Shown here: piece after piece, positions 1-5,237 of the stretch | Position numbering within the stretch: position 1 is the first letter of the stretch | How the letters are laid out: each line of letters begins with the position of its first letter | From: Defluviitaleaceae bacterium | GTDB taxonomy: Bacteria; Bacillota_A; Clostridia; Lachnospirales; WQUN01 | NCBI GenBank assembly: GCA_009779525.1 | Contig: WREB01000115.1 | Span: 1 to 5,237 of the forward strand | Direction of reading: 5' to 3' | Length of the DNA: 5,237 bases | Notes under the pieces: model-generated | Databases searched by the model: none | Told to the model about the DNA's origin: nothing | Seen by the model: only the letters and a program-made list of their open reading frames with translations | Position numbers and translations under genes: made by a program

Positions 1-263
1 AACCGTTCCTGCTGTTTTTATACGACGGATCCGCGTACGACAGGGCGCTGCTCGACTCGATTCGGGCCGCGGCGGACTTGAGCCTGCGCGTTTACGGGCT
101 TGACACAAGCAGGAGCTTGAACGCGAAGCCAAACTTCGTCAGGGAAAAGGATCTGTCGGGCGAACCCAGGCTTTACATGATAAGCGGCTTGGGTTCCGTC
201 GAGATACTCGAGCAGTTATCATACAGAAACGCGCGCGAGGCGATGCTCTACTATTTTGGATAG
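1..263 (+). CDS. 3' end of an unrecognised plus-strand gene (partial)
   Basis: The reading frame is open from base 3 to a TAG stop at 261-263, giving the last 86 residues of a protein whose start lies left of the window. The visible part begins with a hydrophobic, strand-like stretch (PFLLFLYDGSAYD), continues with a probable helix (RALLDSIRAAADLS), and ends in EILEQLSYRNAREAMLYYFG, which looks helical and amphipathic. There is no signal peptide, membrane helix, cysteine or metal motif in this part, so it looks like the C-terminal piece of a soluble alpha/beta protein. Codon choice (many GCG, CTG and CGC) resembles the neighbouring genes, which supports real coding. A TTG at 78 could be read as a start, but the frame is open upstream to the edge, so the gene is more likely truncated by the window. 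It converges on addB, with only 8 bases between the two stop codons. I do not recognise the family and assign no function. Confidence 0.72.
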   Translation, partial: PFLLFLYDGSAYDRALLDSIRAAADLSLRVYGLDTSRSLNAKPNFVREKDLSGEPRLYMISGLGSVEILEQLSYRNAREAMLYYFG

Positions 264-271
264 AAAGTAAT

Positions 272-3200
272 TTAGCCGTACTGGCTGCATATGGCGCAGT
301 ACTGGCAGTATTCGCAGGCGCCCGAGGAGCCTTTTTTTGTGGGGCCGGGGTCGATTATGCCGGAAGTCATCGCGCGTCCGATCTCCTTCGCCTTTGCCGC
401 CGCCGCCTCGCCGAGTCCGATGAATGAATCGAGATCCATTACCGCCGAGCTTTTACCGAGCTCGCCGTCTTTATTATACGCGACCTGAATGACCGGCGAT
501 TCCCACGCGCCGCCCGATGCGCCCCCGTCCATTCCGGCGAGGGCGTCTTTTTCGTCGACTGCGATTCCGGACATCCGGAAGCATTTTAAAAGCATTTCCT
601 CACGCAATTCTTTATCCGGGTCTCCCGCGGCGCGAAGCACCGGGTCGTCGAAGTGGAAATAAAACACGCCGCCGGGCCTCGCTACTATTTTGGCGTCCCC
701 GAACAACTCCGCGGCGTTTTTTAAAAGCGCGTTCATGTAAAGCATCAGCTGAAGCTGCACGCCCAGAAGCACGTCGGAAATGCTGAAGCGTTTTTTTCCG
801 GACTTGTAGTCGATCACCTTGACGTAGCCTACGCCGCCTTCCGCAACCAAAATGTCCACCCGGTCGATCCGGCCGGCGAGCACCAGCTTGCGTTCGCCGT
901 CGAGGAATATCTCGAGGGACGTCGCGGGTTGGCCGAACTTAATTTCGTATTCCGCTCCGGCCTGCGAGAACGTTCCGCGCTTCGCGTGTTCGCACAGCGC
1001 CCAGACGGACGTTTTGCATATCCGCTTAACTTTGCGCAGGACGTTGGCGTTTCGCGCGGTGCCGCGCAGCGCCGCTTCCCTAGGGACGACGGCTTCCACG
1101 CATTCGTCGGTCAGCGACGCGATTCTATCGCCCCGAATTTCGCCCCATCCGAGGCCTTCGCGCTTTAATCTATCCGAAAAAAGCGCTAGCACGTCGTGGA
1201 ACACGACTCCCAAATCGGCGGGCCGCACTTGATAAATTTCGCGTTCCCGCGCATTAAGGTTGTACGAAAGGTAATACGCGAACGGGCATTCCGAATATTT
1301 TTCAAGCCTTGAGGCCGAAGTCGCGACTACCGGGCCGTAAAGACGCGAAACGGTTTCGGGAAGAAGCGGGGAAACGTTTTGCCGTAAAGCAAGACCGGAA
1401 CCGGCGCCAAGAACAGGACCGGCGCCAAAATCGGCGCGGCCGGCCGGCGCGAACTCGTCGATCGCCGCCGCCCGCGTTTCGCGAAGGCCCGGGAACATAT
1501 CGAGCAAACGGCTTATTAGCCTGTCCGGCTTCAGCTCGCGTCCGTCGGGCTCAAACGCCGGCCATGAGACGACGAGCATTTTCTTCGGGCGGCAAAGCGC
1601 GATGTACAGCGAAAACGCGTCGTCGCCGGCAAGCCTCGCCGCGTCGGGCGCCAAGTCCATACCGGATTGGCGCAGAGACTCGCGCTCGTAGTCGTTGAAA
1701 AGGCCCGTCGGTTCGCCGGGCTTTGGCAGCATGCCCTCGTTGGCGCCTAGCACAAGCAGCGCGTTTATTTCCGGAAAGCGCGAGCGCGCGACGTCGCCTA
1801 AAAAAACCTGGTCGGTCGTCGGCGGTATCAAGCCCAGGTCCGCCTGCGCAAGCCCGGCGTCGAGTATTTTTGAGAATTCTTTGAGCGTAGTCTCCTCTTC
1901 GCCTAAGATTTCGACAAGCTTTTCGAAAACTTCGCCGATCTTCGGCCAGATCTGGCGGTGGGCCATCGCGGTTTCGTAGTCGCGCGCCTTTTCGCGCTCG
2001 TCGCGCATCTCGTCAAGTTTATTCGTTGCTTGCAAAAGGCCAAGCGTCTCGTAGACGCGGAGGCAATAGTTTTTTACGGCGCCTGCCGCGGGCGATTCGG
2101 TCAGGGGCGCTAGCACGAGCGTCAGCGCCTTTCGCGTCGCCTCTGCGCCGGCCGTTTCGTCGGAAACGGTTGCGCCGGCGCCGGCACGTTTATAATCCTG
2201 AAATTGATGTTTGAATTTGTATCCGCTTATCCCGCGCTTCAGCACGAAATTTTCTAACTTGTCGATCTCGTCCGGATCAAACGGCGTGAGCCTCGTCTTA
2301 AGCAATCGGAAGACGCTTTCCGCCTGCCAGTTCTTCGCGCATATCTCAAGCGCCGCCCTGATAAGCTCGGTCAGCGGATGCGCAAGCGCTTTGGCCTTCG
2401 TATCGACGAAAAGCGGGATTTTTAGCCGCGCAAACACGTTTTTTATCGTCTTTTCGTATGCCTGCCGGTCGCCGCATAAAATCGCAACGTCGCGGTAGCG
2501 GCAGCCCCCGTCCGAAACCAGTTCGATCACGCGCCTCGCCGCATCGAAAACTTCGGCGTAGCGGTCGGGCGCGCGGACGATTTCGACCGACTTAATCTTT
2601 TCGGCCGACTGGTAGCGGCGGCCCGAGACGAGGGAGGGATCGAAATGCGCGGTTAAAAATTCAAGCTCCGGATTTTGTATATGGCGGTAATCGCGCCTAA
2701 GCCAGACGTCCGGCTCGACCGAAACGCCCAGGGCGGCGGCGAGGCCCCTCATCCGGTCGTACGTTTCGTTGGCGCTCTCGCACAGATAATCCGGGCCATC
2801 CTTTCCCTGCCGCATCGTCAGGGTGAAGACCGTACGCTTCGCCGCCTGCATTATCGCGCCGAGCACCCTGCGCTCCTGCGGGGTGAATCCGTTGAACCCG
2901 TCCACCCAAAAAAAGCTCCCCGACAAAATGTTTTCGTCGGAGAGCCTTTCGTACAAAGCGTCCAGCATATCGTCGGCGAGCACGTATTTGCCCGAAACCT
3001 GCGCGCGGTACGCGCCGAGTATCGCGGCTAAGTCGCCGAGCTTCAAGGCAAGGCCCTCCGGCGCCGCGCGCGAGGCGAGCCGTAATTTTTCCTCCGTGAC
3101 GCCGTAGCGGTTGAATTCGGTGATCATTTTCGCTAGCTGGTCGACGAAACCCTGCTTGTCCGCGGCGAGCTTGTAAAACGAAAGCCCGCCCGAACATTCG

Positions 3201-3493
3201 GCGAGGCATTTGCGCAGGAGCATGTTCCTTCCTATTTCGTCCGCGCGCCGTCCCTTTGGGATCCCGAGCTTCGATAGCAGCTGGTGGGCGAGCCTGTTGA
3301 AGCTGATCGCCTGCGCCCCAAGCAGCGCGCCCGTTTGGCCAAACTCCGTCAGAAGTTTTTCCGCCTGAAGCGAAAACTGGTCGGGCACCAGGTAATAAAG
3401 CGGCGCGCCGCCGTTTAGGCGCCCGGATATTTCGTCGAGGCAGCGCTTCGTCTTGCCCGAGCCCGGAAGGCCGAGCACGAATTGGACGGACAT
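272..3493 (-). CDS. addB: ATP-dependent helicase/deoxyribonuclease subunit B (AddB)
   Basis: This is the B subunit of AddAB, the RecBCD counterpart that resects double-strand breaks and responds to Chi in the cytoplasm. The protein has 1073 residues, about 90 fewer than the Bacillus subtilis form. Seen in the sequence: a Walker A motif GLPGSGKT at residues 8-15; the AddB-like segment WVDGFNGFTPQE near 196-207; a helicase-like segment ending VLGANEGMLP at 581-590; and a C-terminal PD-(D/E)XK nuclease domain from about 725. The nuclease domain shows H766, GRIDRVD (D877, D880), IDYKSG (D895, K897) and Q913. C736 together with C1060, C1063 and C1069 matches the family's Fe-S ligand spacing (one distant Cys, then C-x2-C-x5-C). 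An extra C1066 lies between them. The ATG is secure because Walker A begins at residue 8, as is usual in the family. In known AddB proteins the Walker site binds ATP but the subunit is not the motor; AddA is. addA is not adjacent here. The gene is last in the pepF-hit-addB cluster. Confidence 0.96.
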   Translation of the reverse strand: MSVQFVLGLPGSGKTKRCLDEISGRLNGGAPLYYLVPDQFSLQAEKLLTEFGQTGALLGAQAISFNRLAHQLLSKLGIPKGRRADEIGRNMLLRKCLAECSGGLSFYKLAADKQGFVDQLAKMITEFNRYGVTEEKLRLASRAAPEGLALKLGDLAAILGAYRAQVSGKYVLADDMLDALYERLSDENILSGSFFWVDGFNGFTPQERRVLGAIMQAAKRTVFTLTMRQGKDGPDYLCESANETYDRMRGLAAALGVSVEPDVWLRRDYRHIQNPELEFLTAHFDPSLVSGRRYQSAEKIKSVEIVRAPDRYAEVFDAARRVIELVSDGGCRYRDVAILCGDRQAYEKTIKNVFARLKIPLFVDTKAKALAHPLTELIRAALEICAKNWQAESVFRLLKTRLTPFDPDEIDKLENFVLKRGISGYKFKHQFQDYKRAGAGATVSDETAGAEATRKALTLVLAPLTESPAAGAVKNYCLRVYETLGLLQATNKLDEMRDEREKARDYETAMAHRQIWPKIGEVFEKLVEILGEEETTLKEFSKILDAGLAQADLGLIPPTTDQVFLGDVARSRFPEINALLVLGANEGMLPKPGEPTGLFNDYERESLRQSGMDLAPDAARLAGDDAFSLYIALCRPKKMLVVSWPAFEPDGRELKPDRLISRLLDMFPGLRETRAAAIDEFAPAGRADFGAGPVLGAGSGLALRQNVSPLLPETVSRLYGPVVATSASRLEKYSECPFAYYLSYNLNAREREIYQVRPADLGVVFHDVLALFSDRLKREGLGWGEIRGDRIASLTDECVEAVVPREAALRGTARNANVLRKVKRICKTSVWALCEHAKRGTFSQAGAEYEIKFGQPATSLEIFLDGERKLVLAGRIDRVDILVAEGGVGYVKVIDYKSGKKRFSISDVLLGVQLQLMLYMNALLKNAAELFGDAKIVARPGGVFYFHFDDPVLRAAGDPDKELREEMLLKCFRMSGIAVDEKDALAGMDGGASGGAWESPVIQVAYNKDGELGKSSAVMDLDSFIGLGEAAAAKAKEIGRAMTSGIIDPGPTKKGSSGACEYCQYCAICSQYG
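275..306. other. Hairpin at the convergent junction, possible two-way terminator
   Basis: Bases 275-283 (GCCGTACTG) pair with 297-306 (CAGTACTGGC) to form 9 base pairs with one bulged T at 303 and a 13-base loop. It starts just past the plus-strand stop and lies over the last codons of addB. Neither strand has a clear T-run directly after it, so it is not a textbook Rho-independent terminator. The pairing may be a by-product of the repeated Tyr/Cys codons of the AddB C-terminus. Confidence 0.3.
316..338 (+). terminator. Weak candidate terminator for the plus-strand gene
   Basis: A short stem, AGGC at 316-319 pairing with GCCT at 329-332, closes a 9-base loop and runs into seven T residues at 332-338. 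It lies about 70 bases past the plus-strand stop, inside the addB coding region. The T-run is good but the stem is only 4 base pairs, and the bases also serve as Lys-Lys codons on the other strand. Termination here is a possibility only. Confidence 0.2.
1391..1426 (-). repeat. Two-copy 18-base imperfect tandem repeat inside addB
   Basis: Read on the minus strand, two adjacent 18-base units encode GAGPVL and GAGSGL (AddB residues 690-701). The plus strand shows the shared core ACCGGCGCCAA at 1400-1410 and 1418-1428. It sits in an Ala/Gly-rich stretch between the helicase-like part and the nuclease domain and is probably a flexible linker that grew by local duplication. Confidence 0.5.
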
Positions 3494-3925
3494 TTAATCC
3501 CCGCTATTCGTATTAAGCGCCGCGCGGATTTTATTTGCGGCGGATGCAAGCTCGCCTAATCCCGGATCGGTCGGTTCCCACTTGATTTTCATTCCGTCGG
3601 AGGCCTGCCTCGGTATCAGGTGCAGATGCAAGTGCCCGACCGTCTGGCCCGCGGCCGCGCCGTTGTTTTGTATGAGGTTTAGCCCGTCCGAAGGGAACGC
3701 GCGGCCGATTGCCGCGGCGATTTTTTTAGCGCACGGAAAAAGCCGCGACGCTTCCAAGTCAGGCAGCTCGTAAATAGTCGCGGCGTGCTTTCTCGGGAAA
3801 ATAAGCGCGTGGCCCGCGCACTTCGGGTTGCGGTCGGGTATGACGACGAATAAATCGTCCTCGTAAATGATGTTCGAAGGCAGCTCGCCGTCGGCTATCG
3901 CGCAGAATACGCAGTCGTTTCTCAT
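3494..3925 (-). CDS. HIT family protein (histidine triad nucleotide hydrolase/transferase)
   Basis: This is a complete 143-residue histidine triad protein, a typical length for bacterial HIT proteins. The triad is HLHLHLIPR at residues 98-106; the middle histidine, H100, is the expected nucleophile that attacks the alpha-phosphate of nucleotide substrates. C5 and C8 (CVFC) with H47 and H98 match the Cys-Cys-His-His zinc site known from Bacillus-type HIT proteins. Other family features are the DRNPKCAGHALIFPRKH segment (31-47) and NLIQNNG (83-89), which line the purine-nucleotide pocket. Family members hydrolyse nucleoside phosphoramidates, adenylylated lysine or dinucleoside polyphosphates; the physiological substrate cannot be read from the sequence. 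The protein is cytosolic, with no signal peptide. Its ATG lies inside the end of pepF (ATGA overlap) with a good ribosome binding site, and its TAA directly abuts the addB ATG, so translation of all three genes is probably coupled. Family assignment is firm; the HinT or Hit subgroup is uncertain. Confidence 0.95.
   Translation of the reverse strand: MRNDCVFCAIADGELPSNIIYEDDLFVVIPDRNPKCAGHALIFPRKHAATIYELPDLEASRLFPCAKKIAAAIGRAFPSDGLNLIQNNGAAAGQTVGHLHLHLIPRQASDGMKIKWEPTDPGLGELASAANKIRAALNTNSGD
3499..3502 (-). promoter_or_regulatory. Weak ribosome binding site of addB
   Basis: On the minus strand a GGGG followed by ATTAA precedes the addB ATG, within the last codons of the HIT gene. It is a poor and rather close Shine-Dalgarno match. 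Because the HIT TAA directly abuts the addB ATG, addB probably depends partly on ribosomes that have just finished the HIT gene. Confidence 0.4.
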
Positions 3926-5237
3926 GACTTGCCCTCCGCGTCAACCAACCCCTCCATTTGGTCGAGCAACCCCTTGAACACGTCCAGGGCTTCCTCGACC
4001 GGCGCCGGTTCGGACATGTCGACGCCGGCTTTCTTTAAAATTTCGATCGAGTAAGCGCTTCCCCCGCTTTTTAAAAACTCTATGTAGCCCTTGACCGCCT
4101 CGCCGCCCGAATCGTTTTTAATCCGGTTCGCGAAAGCGACCGCCGCGGAATAGCCCGTCGCGTACTGGTACACGTAGAACGCGTTGTAAAAATGCGGGAT
4201 CCTTCCCCATTCGAGGTCGATCTTTTCGTCGAGCATAATATCCGGGCCGTAGTAGTCTTCGTTAAGCTTCCTGTATATTCCGTTAAGCGAGTCCGCGGTA
4301 AGCGGCTCACCCTTTTCGGCGAGATCGTGCGCGGCCATTTCGAATTCGGCGAACATCGTCTGCCTGAAGACCGTCGTCCTGAACTGTTCTAGCGTTTGGT
4401 TGATCAAGTACGCGCGCTTTTTTTTATCCTCCGTTTGCGAAAGCAGGCGCTCCATCAAAAGGATCTCGTTGACCGTGGACGCCACCTCGGCCAAAAATAT
4501 CGTGTAGTCCCCGTAGACGCCGGGCTGGCTTTCCCATGAATAATGGCTGTGCATCGCGTGGCCGACCTCGTGCGCGAGCGTGAACATGTCGTCGAGCTTG
4601 TCTTCGTAATTCATGAGGATATAGGGATGGCATCCGTACGAACCCCACGAATACGCCCCGCTGCGCTTGCCCTCGTTTTCGTAGACGTCCACCCAGCCGT
4701 CCTCGAGGCCTTTTCGCGCGGTGTTTGTGTATTCGCTTCCGAGCGGCGCGAGGCCTTCCAACATCGTGCGCTTCCCTTCGGCGTAGGGGACTTTTTCGTC
4801 GACTGAGGCTACGATCGGAACGTACAGGTCGTACATGTGCAGCTCGCTTAAGCCGAGCGCCCTTTTGCGCAGCCGCGTGTAGCGGTGAAGCTCCGGAAGG
4901 AAGCGCCTGACCGTACCAATCAGGTTGAGGTAGACGTCTTTCGGGATGTTGTGCTCGAACAGCGCCATGTCAAGCGCGCTTTCGTACCCGCGCGTCGAAG
5001 CGAAAAAGACGTCCTTTTTCACCGAGGCGCCAAACGCCGCGGCGATGGTGTTCTTCTGCTTCCAGTACGAATCGTAGTACGCTTCGAACGTTTCGCGCCT
5101 TACGCGGGGGTCGTCGGATTCGAGGAGCCTTATGAAGCGGCCGTGGGTCAGTTCGACCGAATCGCCGCTTTCGTTAATGACGCTCCCGAATTTCATGTCC
5201 GCGTCGTGGATCATCGAGTATATGTTTTCGAACGCGG
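3922..5237 (-). CDS. pepF: Oligoendopeptidase F, M3B metallopeptidase (N-terminus outside window)
   Basis: This zinc peptidase cleaves oligopeptides, usually in the cytoplasm, and takes part in peptide turnover. The window holds about 437 C-terminal residues; the full family length is near 600, so roughly the first 160-170 residues lie beyond the right edge. The ATG at 5212-5214 is not the true start: the frame stays open to the edge, and the codons before it read AFENIYS, matching the family segment that precedes the DADMKF motif. Counting from that Met, the catalytic HEVGH is at 215-219 (bases 4558-4572): H215 and H219 bind zinc and E216 is the general base. The third zinc ligand is E243 in AEVAST. 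The conserved GAYSWGSYGCHPYILMN segment (186-202) and IPHFYNAFYVYQYATG (339-354), which carries substrate-binding His and Tyr residues, are intact. No signal peptide can be judged because the start is missing. It is the first visible gene of the cluster and its TGA overlaps the HIT start codon. All catalytic residues are present. Confidence 0.96.
   Translation of the reverse strand, partial: AFENIYSMIHDADMKFGSVINESGDSVELTHGRFIRLLESDDPRVRRETFEAYYDSYWKQKNTIAAAFGASVKKDVFFASTRGYESALDMALFEHNIPKDVYLNLIGTVRRFLPELHRYTRLRKRALGLSELHMYDLYVPIVASVDEKVPYAEGKRTMLEGLAPLGSEYTNTARKGLEDGWVDVYENEGKRSGAYSWGSYGCHPYILMNYEDKLDDMFTLAHEVGHAMHSHYSWESQPGVYGDYTIFLAEVASTVNEILLMERLLSQTEDKKKRAYLINQTLEQFRTTVFRQTMFAEFEMAAHDLAEKGEPLTADSLNGIYRKLNEDYYGPDIMLDEKIDLEWGRIPHFYNAFYVYQYATGYSAAVAFANRIKNDSGGEAVKGYIEFLKSGGSAYSIEILKKAGVDMSEPAPVEEALDVFKGLLDQMEGLVDAEGKS
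3932..3937 (-). promoter_or_regulatory. Ribosome binding site of the HIT gene
   Basis: On the minus strand the bases read GGAGGG, followed by a 6-base spacer (CAAGTC) and the ATG at 3923-3925. This is a near-consensus Shine-Dalgarno sequence at normal distance, inside the last codons of pepF. It fixes the HIT start and supports translation re-initiation at the ATGA overlap. Confidence 0.75.

Noticed and set aside
123..139. Hairpin CGAAG...CTTCG as a terminator for the addB transcript
   Set aside because: There are only five Watson-Crick pairs and no T-run follows on the minus strand; it lies within the coding part of the plus-strand gene.
852..1232. Plus-strand open frames antisense to addB (also near 1309-1698, 2211-2498 and 2675-3031)
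   Set aside because: They are compositional shadows of addB: Arg/Ser-rich translations, no recognisable domain, and no separate regulatory context.
2149..2172. Hairpin CCGTTTC-GTCG-GAAACGG inside addB (7 perfect pairs, extendable with wobbles)
   Set aside because: It is mid-gene, has no T-run on either strand, and lies in an Ala/Gly-rich variable loop; it is best explained as chance in GC-rich coding sequence.
2697..3209. A 170-codon minus-strand open frame inside addB
   Set aside because: It overlaps addB in another frame, is very rich in Arg, Gly and Ala as expected from GC-rich out-of-frame reading, and shows no motif.
3759..3944. A 61-codon minus-strand frame overlapping the HIT gene start
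   Set aside because: It is Arg-rich and out of frame with a clear HIT protein that has its own ribosome binding site.
4080..4806. Short open frames on both strands within pepF
   Set aside because: pepF matches its family continuously across this region, including the zinc site, so these frames are shadows.
5212..5214. ATG as the start of pepF
   Set aside because: The frame is open to the window edge and the upstream codons (AFENIYS) continue the PepF family match, so this is an internal methionine.

Overview
The window reads as ordinary chromosomal DNA from a GC-rich bacterium. It carries a three-gene minus-strand cluster and the tail of one convergent plus-strand gene. The Fe-S type AddB subunit (instead of RecBCD), next to an M3B oligoendopeptidase F and a zinc-type HIT protein, points to the Bacillota, probably a GC-rich and perhaps uncultured clostridial lineage. 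That assignment is inference from gene families; no rRNA or taxonomic marker is present.

Layout from left to right: bases 1-263 hold the 3' end of a plus-strand gene of unrecognised function. After an 8-base gap comes the stop codon of addB (272-3493, minus), which encodes the 1073-residue B subunit of the AddAB helicase-nuclease. Directly upstream of it on the same strand is a 143-residue HIT-family nucleotide hydrolase/transferase (3494-3925, minus). Upstream of that is pepF (3922-5237, minus), an oligoendopeptidase F whose N-terminus lies beyond the right edge. No stretch over 300 bases lacks a gene; coding density is essentially complete.

The minus-strand genes run pepF -> hit -> addB. 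pepF and hit overlap by the four bases ATGA, and the hit stop codon abuts the addB start codon with no spacer, so they almost certainly share a transcript and are probably translationally coupled. The three products do not form an obvious pathway: peptide breakdown, nucleotide-phosphoramidate hydrolysis and double-strand-break processing. The cluster looks like a packed housekeeping operon. The promoter must lie beyond the window. addA is not adjacent to addB on either side.

I found no mobile element, CRISPR array, tRNA, rRNA or riboswitch, and no convincing undescribed system. The points worth a second look are small: the separation of addB from addA, an extra cysteine in the AddB Fe-S motif, an in-frame A7 heptamer just before those cysteines, and possible hairpin structure at the very tight convergent junction.
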